Source: Palleniella muris
GTDB lineage: Bacteria; Bacteroidota; Bacteroidia; Bacteroidales; Bacteroidaceae
Direction: 5' to 3'
Length of the DNA stretch: 52,528 bases
NCBI RefSeq assembly: GCF_004792655.1
Contig: NZ_SRZC01000026.1
Span: 1-52,528, forward strand
Both the position numbers and the translations under genes were made by a program. Below the pieces are notes generated by a model. The model was not told the DNA's origin and searched no databases. It saw only the letters and a program-made list of their open reading frames with translations. Position 1 is the first letter of the stretch, and each line of letters begins with the position of its first letter. Below are positions 33,333 through 42,103 of the stretch, piece by piece.

Positions 33333-35180
33333 TTATTTCACAAGCACATTCATTTGGCAATTCTTGCAGTCAAACTCCAGTGTGAAGCTCCTGCCGTCGT
33401 CAAGACGTAGCGACAGAGGCTCTTTCCATTTCGGCGTTTTCCCACCGTTCTTCACGCAATAGCCCAATGTGAAGCGTATGCAATGGCGGCATTGCATGAG
33501 TATTCCGCCTTCGTTGCCAAGTTCAAAGGCTTTCCCGTGTATCTCCGTTCCCAGCCCGGTATAGAATTGCCGGGCTTTTTCGTTTGCCACATTATGCAGA
33601 TATTCAAACCTCCTATGATAAGAATCGGAAGGTGCAGGACAGTCCTCATTCCTTTCAGATGTCATCTTTGCATGATCAGGGATAATGATGTTTTCGACAG
33701 CCTCCCTTCTCAGACCGGCAAGAAGGCTTGAAGGAATGAATATGTTCTCCGGTTCCGGTGCGACGGAAACATTCTCGCAACGGTATATAGTGTTGCCAAG
33801 TTTTGTCAGTTGGCGGTTGATGTTCTCCAGCTGTGGCTTCTGTGCCTGCTGCAGTTCGTCAAGAGTCACAGATGCAAAGCCCTGCACCGGCGCATCCGTA
33901 CCCTTTATTTCAAGGCACAGAGTGTTGCCGTCAAGGGACAGCTTCATGTCTGTTGTGATAGTCCGCTCTGCCGTTTTTCCTGCCAAAAGTTTGTCAAAAG
34001 CCTGGTCCTGGCTTCTGTATAGCGGTGTGCCCGGCTTCAGGTCGTGCGGCATGGACTGAGGGAAAAGCCTGTTGCCCTCCGCACGGTTGACGCGGAAACC
34101 CTTCATAACACCCTCGCTGTCAATATAGCACAGCCCATCGCCATTGGCAAAAGAACTCAGACTTGCCACATTGAACGACGGCTGCCTGCCGTTCCTGATT
34201 TCCTTGACCTTGCCGACATACTCGCCGATAGCCTTTGGAGTGCGCAACGATGCTATGTCCGCGTGCCTGCCGTTGAGGAAATAATCGGTGTAGCCTCGGC
34301 AGAAAGTCTTGTTCAAATCAGGAGAGAAAGCCAACTCCGTCCTGCCCCATGAAGCACGTCGAAGCGTCCCTTTGCTCTTTTTTATGATACTGTCCAGCCG
34401 TTGGCTGTATGCCGCCACTACATTCTTCACATACGAAATGTCCTTCAGCCTGCCCTCTATCTTCAGTGAGCAGGCACCGGCTTCGATGATTTTCTCCAAA
34501 TTATCAATCTGGCATTGGTCTTTCAGCGAAAGATAGTAGGCAGGCGGAGCCACCTCGTTGCCGTCAGCATCCATGACAGAGTATCTCATGCGGCACATCT
34601 GTGCGCATTCGCCACGGTTGGCAGAGCGGTTGAAACAGTATTGCGAAGCATAGCATTGACCTGAAAAACTGACACATAGCGCACCGTGGGCGAACACCTC
34701 CAGCTCAACATCCGGCACTTGCCGATGAATCTCTTCGATTTCCTTTGCCGTAAGTTCCCTTGCCAAAACGACACGTGAGAACCCTAAATTCCTGAGCCAT
34801 TCAACCTTTTCAGCCGTGCGGTTGTCGGTCTGTGTCGATGCGTGCCATTCCATTCTGATTCCCCTCCGCCTTGCTTCGGCAAGCAGTCCCATGTCCTGCA
34901 CAAGCACAGCATCCACGCCCGCTTCCGCCAGTTCTGCCACAAGAGTGACGGCATCGGCAAGCTCATGGTCGTAGACTATGGTGTTTACGGTGGCATACAC
35001 CTTCACTCCGAACTTATGGGCATAGAGGCACAAGGTGCGAATGTCATCAACCGAGTTCCCTGCCGCATGCCTTGCGCCGAAATTCCGTGCTCCGATATAT
35101 ACCGCATCGGCACCGTGGTCTATTGCCGCGATGCCGCATTCAAGATTCTTTGCAGGCGCAAGAAGTTCTATTTCACGCAT
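33333..35180 (-). CDS. U32 peptidase-family protein (RlhA-like RNA hydroxylase group)
   Basis: 615 residues. The U32 domain starts ELLAPAKNLECGIAAIDHGADAVYIGA, continues with YATVNTIVYDHEL and MEWHASTQTDN, and has the signature EVFAHGALCVSFSGQCYAS with a cysteine set (QYCFNRSANRGECAQMCRM) that likely binds an Fe-S cluster. LKIEGRLKD is also typical. A C-terminal extension contains a DUF3656-like part and ends with a cysteine-rich piece (MQCRHCIRFTLGYCVKN). Relatives RlhA and TrhP hydroxylate 23S rRNA and tRNA using prephenate, not peptide bonds. RlhA is the better guess given the long C-terminus. The gene is 13 bases after metA. Confidence 0.88.
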   Translation of the reverse strand: MREIELLAPAKNLECGIAAIDHGADAVYIGARNFGARHAAGNSVDDIRTLCLYAHKFGVKVYATVNTIVYDHELADAVTLVAELAEAGVDAVLVQDMGLLAEARRRGIRMEWHASTQTDNRTAEKVEWLRNLGFSRVVLARELTAKEIEEIHRQVPDVELEVFAHGALCVSFSGQCYASQYCFNRSANRGECAQMCRMRYSVMDADGNEVAPPAYYLSLKDQCQIDNLEKIIEAGACSLKIEGRLKDISYVKNVVAAYSQRLDSIIKKSKGTLRRASWGRTELAFSPDLNKTFCRGYTDYFLNGRHADIASLRTPKAIGEYVGKVKEIRNGRQPSFNVASLSSFANGDGLCYIDSEGVMKGFRVNRAEGNRLFPQSMPHDLKPGTPLYRSQDQAFDKLLAGKTAERTITTDMKLSLDGNTLCLEIKGTDAPVQGFASVTLDELQQAQKPQLENINRQLTKLGNTIYRCENVSVAPEPENIFIPSSLLAGLRREAVENIIIPDHAKMTSERNEDCPAPSDSYHRRFEYLHNVANEKARQFYTGLGTEIHGKAFELGNEGGILMQCRHCIRFTLGYCVKNGGKTPKWKEPLSLRLDDGRSFTLEFDCKNCQMNVLVK

Positions 35181-35193
35181 TTCTTGTCGTTTG

Positions 35194-36114
35194 TTATTCT
35201 GTTATTTCGTTGATATTGAACGGAGTCTCCTGGTAGACATAGTAGTTCATCCAGTTCGTGTAAAGGAGGTTGGCGGCGGCGCGCCAGCGCACTACAGGTG
35301 CCTTTGACGGGTCATTGTCCGGGTAATAGTTCTTCGGGATGTCCATCGTCATGCCCTTTGCGATGTCGCGCTTATACTCTCCGTCAAGTGTCAGCGGAGA
35401 ATACTCGAAATGGCAGGTGATGAAGAACTCCCTGCCGTTCCTTGCATGGACGATTGTGACACCCGCCTCCTCGCTCTCGGCGATGATGTCCAGCCCCAGC
35501 ACTTTCTCAATGTCCTCCCTCCGAAGACCACAATGGCGGCTGTGAGGAGCGAAGAAAACATCGTCAAACCCTCGGAAAATAGGAAGTTCCGGAGCGTGCA
35601 TCTCATGCTCAAACACGCCGAATATCTTCTTCTCCGTGTTATGTTTCGGCACACCATAGAAATGGTACAGTCCCGCAAACGCCGCCCAACAGACATAAAT
35701 CGTGCTCGTGACGTTATGGTGAGCCCAGTCAAACACCTCCTGAAGTTCCTTCCAATAGGTCACATCCTCATAGTCCATGAACTCCAAAGGCGCACCGGTG
35801 ACGATAAGCCCGTCATATTTCTCCTTCTTCATGTCCTCGAAATTGCGGTAGAAGGCAAGCATGTGCTCGATGGGAGTGTTCTTGGAAGTGTGCGACTTTA
35901 TCTTCATGAAGTCCACCTGAATCTGCAATGCTGAGTTTGAGAGTATGCGTATGAAGTCCGTCTCCGTCGTGATTTTTATGGGCATAAGGTTGAGCACAGC
36001 GAGTTTCAGAGGGCGAATCTGCTGCGAGTCCGCTCTCTTGTAGCCCATTGTGAATATGTTTTCCTGCTTCAGTACGTCAATGGCAGGCAGTTCCTCCGGT
36101 AGAATTAAAGGCAT
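35194..36114 (-). CDS. metA: Homoserine O-acetyltransferase of the MetA family (Glu111 type)
   Basis: 306 residues. The catalytic residues align at the standard numbers: Cys142 (IYVCWAAFAGLYHFYG), His235 and Glu237 (ITCHFEYSP). Residue 111, in TGAPLEFMDYEDVTYW, is Glu. In this family Glu111 has been linked to acetyl-CoA use and Gly111 to succinyl-CoA use, so the product should be O-acetylhomoserine, the first committed step to methionine. The segment WAAFAGLYHF differs from the common WGAQAGLYHHYG. The 5' region (36115-36516) has a hairpin but no recognised SAM riboswitch. Confidence 0.94.
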   Translation of the reverse strand: MPLILPEELPAIDVLKQENIFTMGYKRADSQQIRPLKLAVLNLMPIKITTETDFIRILSNSALQIQVDFMKIKSHTSKNTPIEHMLAFYRNFEDMKKEKYDGLIVTGAPLEFMDYEDVTYWKELQEVFDWAHHNVTSTIYVCWAAFAGLYHFYGVPKHNTEKKIFGVFEHEMHAPELPIFRGFDDVFFAPHSRHCGLRREDIEKVLGLDIIAESEEAGVTIVHARNGREFFITCHFEYSPLTLDGEYKRDIAKGMTMDIPKNYYPDNDPSKAPVVRWRAAANLLYTNWMNYYVYQETPFNINEITE

Positions 36115-36516
36115 TTTTCCTAAAGAAAATTGTTTTTGAAATGAGTTTTATGCGAGGGTTTTCCTCACGTTGGAAGTCGTTCCCAAAGGCGTTTTTATGG
36201 TCTATGGCTTACGGCGAAAGTTACATTCTTCCACCGTAAGCCATTGCTTCCTGCACGGTTAAGGCAGGCAATTGCCACCCTTCCCATGCCGGAACAGTCT
36301 GAAAACCGAAGGGAAATCAGTTCTGTTGGTATTCCTTGATATAGTTTTATTGATGTCCGGTAAAACTCCATAAGTTGTTATGAAATCACATTTTCATAGG
36401 AAATGTTTCTCATAAGATGTGGCTCCGCCACACTTTGCAGCGACATCCTGTTGCTGCATGCGAGGATAGAGGTTTGTCACAACTGAAACAGATGAATGAA
36501 AATGTGTTGTATATGT
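36115..36516. other. Leader/intergenic region between leuB and metA
   Basis: 402 bases with no supported gene. ATGGCTTACGG (36204-36214) pairs with CCGTAAGCCAT (36234-36244). TGTCCGGTAAAA at 36354-36365 equals the end of the MITE-like elements at 48524 and 49731, but the rest of the element is not seen. TGTGGCTCCGCCACA (36418-36432) forms a small hairpin. The 3' end of leuB lies at 36517. Confidence 0.5.
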
Positions 36517-37602
36517 TTAGCGGACGACACCATTGATATAGTTTACAATCCATGCACCGACCTCTTTCGTGCCATACTCCGCACCACCTTCGACCTGAAT
36601 CTCCGGCGTGCGCACATTTTGGTCAAGGGAAGCATCGACAGCCTTGCGCACGAGTGCCCCCTCCTCTTTCAGCCCGAAGTGCTCAAAGAGCATGGCAACG
36701 GAAAGAATCTGTGCAAGAGGATTGGCGATGTTAAGTCCCTTTCCCTGCGGCCAAGAGCCGTGGATAGGCTCGAAGACAGGTGTGGATGAGCCTGTTGAGG
36801 CTGACGGGAGGAGCCCCATTGAGCCTGTTATGCAGGAGCCTTCGTCGGTGAGGATGTCACCGAAAGTGTTCTCCGTCACCATGACATCGAAGAATCTCGG
36901 GTCCTGAATCATGCGCATGGCAGCATTGTCCACATACATGAAGTCCGTCTCCACGTCAGGATACTGTGGCGCAAGCTCCTGCGCAATCTTTCGCCATAGG
37001 CGTGATGAAGCAAGCACATTGGCCTTGTCGACAACGGTGAGGTGCTTGCGGCGTTGGCGTGCATATTGGTAGCCGACTTTCAGGATGCGCTCAACCTCAG
37101 GGCGTGAGTAGTAGTTTGTGTCGAGAGCGTCCTCTATGCCGTCAGCGTTTACGGCAGGTTCCTGCTTCTTTCCGAAGTACATGCCGCCGGTAAGTTCACG
37201 GATGCAGATGAAGTCCGCGCCTTTCACGATGCTGTCCTTCAGCGGAGATTTGTGGACAAGGCAGTCGAAAGTAGTCACAGGGCGTATGTTTGCAAACAAG
37301 CCGAGCTTCTTTCTCATTGCGAGGAGCCCCTGTTCCGGGCGCACCTTTGCCGTAGGGTCATTGTCAAACTTAGGGTCGCCGACGGACGCGAAAAGCACAG
37401 CGTCGGCTTCCTCGCATGTCTTGTAAGTCTCTTCTGGGAATGGGTCGCCCACCTCGTCGATGGCATGAGCACCGCAGAGGGCTTCCTTGTAAGACACGTT
37501 GTGGCCGAATTTCTCGGCAACGGCAGAGAGCACTGCCACTCCTTGTTCCATGATTTCCGGACCGATACCGTCACCGGCCAGGACTGCAATCTTCAAATCC
37601 AT
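36517..37602 (-). CDS. leuB: 3-isopropylmalate dehydrogenase
   Basis: 361 residues, full length. Motifs: [16 protein letters not shown] (start), [21 protein letters not shown] (substrate arginines), [48 protein letters not shown] (metal aspartates, in part) and [25 protein letters not shown] (NAD site). It oxidises 3-isopropylmalate with NAD in leucine synthesis. No leuA, leuC or leuD lies beside it in the window, so the operon is split or ends upstream of this gene's 5' side. Same strand as metA but 402 bases away. Confidence 0.96.
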   Translation of the reverse strand: MDLKIAVLAGDGIGPEIMEQGVAVLSAVAEKFGHNVSYKEALCGAHAIDEVGDPFPEETYKTCEEADAVLFASVGDPKFDNDPTAKVRPEQGLLAMRKKLGLFANIRPVTTFDCLVHKSPLKDSIVKGADFICIRELTGGMYFGKKQEPAVNADGIEDALDTNYYSRPEVERILKVGYQYARQRRKHLTVVDKANVLASSRLWRKIAQELAPQYPDVETDFMYVDNAAMRMIQDPRFFDVMVTENTFGDILTDEGSCITGSMGLLPSASTGSSTPVFEPIHGSWPQGKGLNIANPLAQILSVAMLFEHFGLKEEGALVRKAVDASLDQNVRTPEIQVEGGAEYGTKEVGAWIVNYINGVVR

Positions 37603-37652
37603 AAAATGTGATATTTTGTTTGTTGAAATACCTTTTTACCTTTGTTGTTTTG

Positions 37653-37660
37653 CAAAATTA
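37653..37660 (-). promoter_or_regulatory. -7 promoter box for leuB
   Basis: Minus-strand TAATTTTG matches TAnnTTTG, 51 bases before the leuB ATG. -33 unclear. This suggests leuB starts its own transcript. Confidence 0.45.
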
Positions 37661-37775
37661 CTAAAAAATACTGATAAATCGGAACTATTTTGTTGGAAAT
37701 GATGCCAAAAGCATCAAAAAAATGAAGATGTGATGCTTTTCAGTGCTATTATCCATGGATTTGCAGTTGAACTTT

Positions 37776-37862
37776 ATCCGCATTTGTCTGCAAGAACCCG
37801 CATGCGACTTGTCTGTGTGGAGGAGTTTTTTCTCATGCCGATTCTTGCAGATTGGTGCGGAT
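37776..37862. repeat. Inverted repeat of the ATCCGCA type
   Basis: Arms 37776-37804 and 37834-37862 (29 bp each) pair at ATCCGCA, TCTGCAAGAA and GCATG with two short mismatched patches. It resembles the hairpin at 12914-13000 in its ends (ATCCGCA outside, CATG inside). The 37603-38506 gap holds this, the repeat at 38040, and a promoter, but no gene I can support. Confidence 0.65.
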
Positions 37863-38039
37863 TCTTGCGTGAGCCTCTCAATGGGGAGAATTAGAAAACT
37901 CACGCCTTTTTTCCCCTCAGAGAATCGCTTGTATGAAGAAAAAAACAGTGGATGCGGAAAAAACACAAGAATTCTGTATTTTGTTATTATACTGATAGTC
38001 AATATGATAGGTTTTGTTTGTGATAAAAGTATGATAAAA

Positions 38040-38140
38040 ACACTGCCATTCGTTACCTTTCGGTGCGCAGTTCGTAACGAATGGCAGTGTGAAAGATAGT
38101 GTTTTGACATGCAAAAGGCTACCTTTGGCACTCCGGTAAG
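38040..38140. repeat. Palindromic repeat with GTTACC cores (copy C)
   Basis: Arms 38040-38056 and 38074-38090 are perfect 17-bp complements (core CATTCGTTAC). Downstream TGCAAAAGGCTACCTTTGG is a weaker version of the CAAAAGGTTACCTTTTG unit. Same family as 13097, 25022 and 49608. Confidence 0.65.
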
Positions 38141-38364
38141 CCACCTTTGGCGTCATGGACAGCATCTTTTTTGGTCACGGGAAGCCGTTTTCTTCTGATT
38201 ATGATAAATAGAGCATTAGAAAACCCATGTGTTTTTTCGCGACAGCCGGCAATGCTTTTCGCGCTTTAGGAATGACCTTTTGTTTTCCCGGCTGTCGTTG
38301 TCGGGAAATTTATTCCTAACCAACTGCAAAAAAGGTTAAGATAGCTTGCTTTCCGAGGCGTTGT

Positions 38365-38396
38365 CTTGCAGGATTTGGAATTTTGTCTTACTTTTG
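38365..38396 (+). promoter_or_regulatory. Possible promoter for the RsiV-like lipoprotein
   Basis: TACTTTTG at 38389-38396 fits TAnnTTTG. CTTG at 38365-38368, 20 bases upstream, is a partial -33. The start codon is 110 bases downstream. Confidence 0.4.
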
Positions 38397-38506
38397 CATG
38401 CGCAAGCCGCATAGCGATATGTTTTCGCAATGATGAGTGTGGGTGGCACCCTTTCTCGTCGTGTATTTTGAACAACACATGTTTAACTTTTGACAAAGCT
38501 ATTATT

Positions 38507-39310
38507 ATGAAAAGACATCGGTTATTTTTCGTTGCAGTAATGCTTCTCGTGATGTTTGCAGGCATTTCCTGCAAAAACGACAAGGCTTCCGCCGTGCAAG
38601 AAGAAGTATATCTTAAGTTTGACAGTGTGGAATGGCATGATTCAGCCACTGTCAGCCCTAACGGCATCACACGTGTGGATTACAAGTGTGTGTTCCCTGT
38701 TTCGGGCAGCAAAGCCTTGAAGGATAGTATGGTACGATGGATTTGCGAGCAATATGGCGATTCCATGTTCAATGTCTCTGTCAATATGAAAGCACTTTTG
38801 GAAAAGATGGGACGCAAGCAAATCACCGTTGACAAGGCAGAGCTTGCGGAAATCGTGGCTCACCGCGGTGCTGACGACAAGTTCCCTTTGGAGTATGCGA
38901 CAGACATACGTACCAATGTGGAGTATGAAGACAGCAATTTTGTCACACTTTCATGCCAGACTTACAAATATATGGCAGGCGCTCATGGCTCGACAGTCAG
39001 CAATGCCATAACATTCTCCAAGAAAGACGGCAGCCGTTGCGGATGGGACCTCCTCGCAGATATGGACAAAAATGAGATAGCAGGCAAGATAAAGGCAGGA
39101 TTGAAGGAGTATTTCAAGATAACGGAACCGAATTCCGACAGCAAGCTTCGTGAAATGCTTATGGGCATAGACGATGCTGACTACAAGGACAATTTCCCTC
39201 TGCCGGCGTATCCTCCATATCTCGTGAAAGACGGTGTGGCAGTGTTGTACCAGCAGTATGAGATAGCACCATATTCCGCAGGCATGCCGAAATGCGTGAT
39301 AAAGCCATGA
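38507..39310 (+). CDS. Lipoprotein with DUF4163/DUF3298 (RsiV-like) domains
   Basis: 267 residues from ATG 38507. Lipoprotein signal with FAGISC (cysteine near 22). The body has KYMAGAHGSTVSNAITFSKKDGSRCGWDLL, a hallmark of the DUF3298 domain (A-H-G/P-x-x-x-x-x-x-x-x-F-x-x-x-x-G), followed by AYPPYLVKDGVAVLYQQYEIAPYSAGMP, also typical. In Bacillus, RsiV uses this fold to bind lysozyme and free a sigma factor; here there is no sigma partner or anti-sigma helix, so the fold alone is shared. A hairpin (39399-39441) may end its transcript. Confidence 0.85.
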   Translation: MKRHRLFFVAVMLLVMFAGISCKNDKASAVQEEVYLKFDSVEWHDSATVSPNGITRVDYKCVFPVSGSKALKDSMVRWICEQYGDSMFNVSVNMKALLEKMGRKQITVDKAELAEIVAHRGADDKFPLEYATDIRTNVEYEDSNFVTLSCQTYKYMAGAHGSTVSNAITFSKKDGSRCGWDLLADMDKNEIAGKIKAGLKEYFKITEPNSDSKLREMLMGIDDADYKDNFPLPAYPPYLVKDGVAVLYQQYEIAPYSAGMPKCVIKP

Positions 39311-39398
39311 CAGGCATCTGTCTGATCCCTATGCAGCAATGCGGCGGATGTGTGCGCTTTTTGCGGTTGGGATATAAGATAATTGTACTTTTTGACTG

Positions 39399-39441
39399 TG
39401 CACTTTGGAAACGAAACACATGTTTCACTTTCCAAAGTGCA
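39399..39441 (+). terminator. Hairpin between the lipoprotein and the inositol-lipid operon
   Basis: TGCACTTTGGAAA (39399-39411) pairs perfectly with TTTCCAAAGTGCA (39429-39441); inside it GAAACA pairs with TGTTTC. Followed by TTTTGCG, a short T run. Probably a terminator or a repeat; nothing else is seen between 39311 and 39524. Confidence 0.6.
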
Positions 39442-39524
39442 TTTTGCGTTTTGTAGGCTGTTTGCATGTTATGGGAGTTGCAATGCTCAAAAAATCTTAA
39501 AGAAACCCAATCTTTCGTGCGAGT

Positions 39525-39557
39525 TTTGTTTTTGTAAGTATATTTTTTATATCTTTG
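39525..39557 (+). promoter_or_regulatory. Promoter of the inositol-lipid operon
   Basis: TTTG (39525-39528), 21 bases, TATCTTTG (39550-39557): a full match to the Bacteroidetes consensus. The first gene starts at 39625. Confidence 0.7.
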
Positions 39558-39624
39558 CACTTGAAACATGCATGGTGGCTATGACTGCTTTCAATGGGCG
39601 GTTGCCGCCGTTAGGTTGTAGAAA

Positions 39625-40164
39625 ATGGTTTTTATGCCAGATATTAAAAACAGACCGAACGTCATTGATGTCGTTATAGGCACAGGATTTGGTGCAGGAT
39701 TCTGGCCATGGGGGCCGGGGACAGCCGGAGCTGCCTTGGCAACCCTGATATGGTGCCTGTATTCTGGAGCGCTTGCCGGACTTGGAATGCCAGTGGTATG
39801 CTCGTCATACCAAGAGGTGTTGTGCGTCACGGCAATGCTTGCTGTTGTCTCTACGCTTGCCAGCATTGCGCCGATAAACCGTCTCGAGAAACATTGGGGC
39901 GCAGACCCTTCGAGGGTTGTCGTGGACGAAATGGCAGGTGTATGGGTCACTCTCCTTGCCGTTCCCGCGACAATGGAATGGCAGTATGTCCTTGGGGCAT
40001 TCCTGCTTTTCCGTATTATGGACATAGTGAAGCCTCTCGGCTGCCGTTGGTTGGACAAGAACATCCATGGCGGCTGGGGCGTCATGCTTGATGACATACT
40101 TGCCGGAGTGTATGGCGCGGTGGCTCTTTGGGGCATCAGGACGGTGGCTGAAATGTGGTGGTGA
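39625..40164 (+). CDS. PgpA-like phosphatase, likely phosphatidylinositol-phosphate phosphatase
   Basis: 179 residues (170 if ATG 39634... is used, three codons later). PgpA fold: GTGFGAGFWPWGPGTAGAA, then DPSRVVVDEMAGVW (catalytic acidic residues) and FRIMDIVKPLGCRWLDKNIHGGWGVMLDDILAGVYGA (in part). PgpA removes phosphate from phosphatidylglycerol phosphate. Here it heads a cluster with a CDP-alcohol transferase and inositol-phosphate synthase; in Bacteroides thetaiotaomicron a PgpA-like protein in the equivalent cluster acts on phosphatidylinositol phosphate. The same role is likely here. It overlaps the next gene by one base. Confidence 0.88.
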   Translation: MVFMPDIKNRPNVIDVVIGTGFGAGFWPWGPGTAGAALATLIWCLYSGALAGLGMPVVCSSYQEVLCVTAMLAVVSTLASIAPINRLEKHWGADPSRVVVDEMAGVWVTLLAVPATMEWQYVLGAFLLFRIMDIVKPLGCRWLDKNIHGGWGVMLDDILAGVYGAVALWGIRTVAEMWW

Positions 40165-40580
40165 TGGGCAGGAACGGTGTAAAAGAGTTCAGCAAGGCTC
40201 AGGTTTCGTCATTGCTATCCACTTTCTGCGACTTTGTGGCGACGGCAGGAGTGTTCAGTCTGACGCATCATGTCGTGGCAAGCACGGCATTAGGCGCATT
40301 CACCGGCGGCGCAGTCAACTGCAGCATAAACTACTGCTGGACGTTCAAGGGCACATGCAGGACGAAGAAAGGGGTGCTGTGCAGATATGTGGCAGTGTGG
40401 CTGGGCAGTGTCATGTTTAACACGGCAGGCACGGAATGGGGCGTCAAGTTAGTGCGGTGCTCAGGACTTTGGCCAGACCAAAACCTCGGACTTGTGATGA
40501 TGGTGAAGGCGATTGTCGCCGTGGTGGTGGCTGTAGCATGGAATTTTACGACACAGAAATATTACGTTTACAAGAAATAA
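40164..40580 (+). CDS. GtrA-family small membrane protein
   Basis: 138 residues from ATG 40164; its ATG shares a base with the TGA of the previous gene. Upstream GTG codons at 40155-40163 are possible but not needed. Four membrane helices, with FCDFVATAGVFSLTHHVV and GAVNCSINYCWTFKG in the GtrA pattern (N-x-x-x-N-x-x-W-x-F). GtrA proteins are thought to flip lipid-linked sugars or lipids. In this operon it may move an inositol lipid or its precursor across the inner membrane; that is inference. Confidence 0.85.
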   Translation: MGRNGVKEFSKAQVSSLLSTFCDFVATAGVFSLTHHVVASTALGAFTGGAVNCSINYCWTFKGTCRTKKGVLCRYVAVWLGSVMFNTAGTEWGVKLVRCSGLWPDQNLGLVMMVKAIVAVVVAVAWNFTTQKYYVYKK

Positions 40581-41236
40581 TGAAACTTTACGACAGCATA
40601 AGGGACGGCATTCAGCACCTTATATATAAAGTCATAGACCCGGGAGTGAGGGCGGCAGTGAAGATAGGTATAACGCCAAACGTTGTGACAACGCTCGGCA
40701 TGCTCGGCAATGCTGCCGGAGCGGCAATGCTTGTCTATGCCGCACTCTATGCGGAGAAAGGCGACTATTCTCTCGTAGGGTGGGCAGGAGTCGTAATCAT
40801 TGTGTCTTCGATAATGGACATGGTGGACGGCTACATGGCACGCACGGCAAACATGTGCACAGTGTTCGGTGCATTCTACGACTCTGTCCTTGACCGCTAC
40901 TGCGAACTGCTGACGCTTTCAGGACTGGCATTCTACTTCATGCAGACCGGGCATCCATGGGCTGCGGTGGTGACATTCTGCTCCCTGATAGGCAGCATCA
41001 TGGTCAGCTATGTCCGTGCGCGTGCCGAAGGACTTGATGTCGAGTGCAAGGTGGGGCTTATGCAGAGGCCGGAACGTGTGGTGGTGACTATACTTGGCAT
41101 GATTCTCTGTGGCTTCTGCGGCTCGCTTGTAGGTTTTGACGCGCTGTGGTTCGTTGTGGTTACGCAGGCGGTAATTGCCGTTCTTGCCAACTATACGGCG
41201 TTCTACCGTATACTGCATGTCAAGAACAAGCTGTGA
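40580..41236 (+). CDS. CDP-alcohol phosphatidyltransferase (phosphatidylinositol-phosphate synthase type)
   Basis: 218 residues. ATG 40580 overlaps the TAA of the GtrA gene. The full catalytic motif D-x-x-D-G-x-x-A-R-(8)-G-x-x-x-D-x-x-x-D is seen in DMVDGYMAR, then FGAFYDSVLD. Six membrane helices. Such enzymes join CDP-diacylglycerol to an alcohol phosphate. With inositol-phosphate synthase in the operon, inositol 3-phosphate is the likely acceptor, giving phosphatidylinositol phosphate, as shown for the Bacteroides homologous cluster. A PgpA-like phosphatase two genes upstream would remove the phosphate. Confidence 0.9.
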   Translation: MKLYDSIRDGIQHLIYKVIDPGVRAAVKIGITPNVVTTLGMLGNAAGAAMLVYAALYAEKGDYSLVGWAGVVIIVSSIMDMVDGYMARTANMCTVFGAFYDSVLDRYCELLTLSGLAFYFMQTGHPWAAVVTFCSLIGSIMVSYVRARAEGLDVECKVGLMQRPERVVVTILGMILCGFCGSLVGFDALWFVVVTQAVIAVLANYTAFYRILHVKNKL

Positions 41237-41258
41237 TTCATGAAAAGAAAGAAATGTA

Positions 41259-42020
41259 ATGGAACTGAACAAGACAGTAAAAGATACATCACTTATACTA
41301 TTGCCCGTCGTCATCTTCATTGCTGTGTATTTCCTTCTCGGGCTGTTCCCTAACTACAAGTTCGGGACAGTGGACACGGAAGGGGTGTACAATCTGGAGA
41401 AAGCACTCTTCGGAATGACATTGGAGGATGGCACGAGGGTGATACCTTCGGAATATTTCCGCATCCACCATTGGGCTGTCTTTGACGTGCTGTCGGGACT
41501 GTTCTATCTGTGTTGGGTGCCGTTGCCGTTCATCTATGCGATAGTGCTGTATTTCCAAGGCAGGCAAGACCTTGCGCGGAACATCACATGGGCATTCCTG
41601 ATGGTCAATGTGGTGGGCTTCATCGGATACTACATATACCCTTCCGCACCGCCGTGGTATGTCATGGACCATGGATTCAATGTGATAACGGACACAAAAG
41701 GTTCTGCGGCAGGCTTCGCAAACTGTGATGCGATAACGGGAATACAGTTCTTCCATAATTTCTATGACAAGAACGCGAATGTCTTTGCGGCAATCCCGTC
41801 ATTGCATTCCGCCTACAATCCGATAGCGTTCTACTACGCTATGAAGAAGCCGCGTAACCGCATCTGGCAGACCGTCCTTGCCATTGTTTCGGTGGGAATA
41901 TGGTTCTCCGCTGTTTATAGCGGACACCATTATATAATAGATGTGGTACTCGGCATACTGGCATCTGTAGCCGGAATAGCCATATATGAGCGGTTCATCA
42001 AGAGAATGTGGGAAAAGTGA
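41259..42020 (+). CDS. PAP2-type inositol phosphorylceramide synthase-like protein (AUR1-like)
   Basis: 253 residues, six membrane helices. PAP2_3 motifs: IYPSAPPWYVMDHGF, then AAIPSLHSAYNPIAFYYA (S-L-H-S, catalytic histidine) and YSGHHYIIDVVLGI (S-G-H-H-Y-x-x-D). These are the signature of AUR1/inositol phosphorylceramide synthases and related lipid phosphatases. In Bacteroides an AUR1-like gene of the inositol-lipid cluster is needed for inositol phosphorylceramide. It lies 22 bases after the transferase gene. Which head group is moved cannot be read from sequence. Confidence 0.88.
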   Translation: MELNKTVKDTSLILLPVVIFIAVYFLLGLFPNYKFGTVDTEGVYNLEKALFGMTLEDGTRVIPSEYFRIHHWAVFDVLSGLFYLCWVPLPFIYAIVLYFQGRQDLARNITWAFLMVNVVGFIGYYIYPSAPPWYVMDHGFNVITDTKGSAAGFANCDAITGIQFFHNFYDKNANVFAAIPSLHSAYNPIAFYYAMKKPRNRIWQTVLAIVSVGIWFSAVYSGHHYIIDVVLGILASVAGIAIYERFIKRMWEK

Positions 42021-42103
42021 TTCCGCAAAGATGCTTTCCGGAGCAGGATGCGGACATGAATATAATTCTATATAACACTAACATATTAACTTCAAAAGTA
42101 ATT

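Noticed and set aside
36115..36516. SAM or cobalamin riboswitch before metA
   Set aside because: I looked for the conserved SAM-I and B12-box sequences on the minus strand and did not see them; only a simple hairpin is present.
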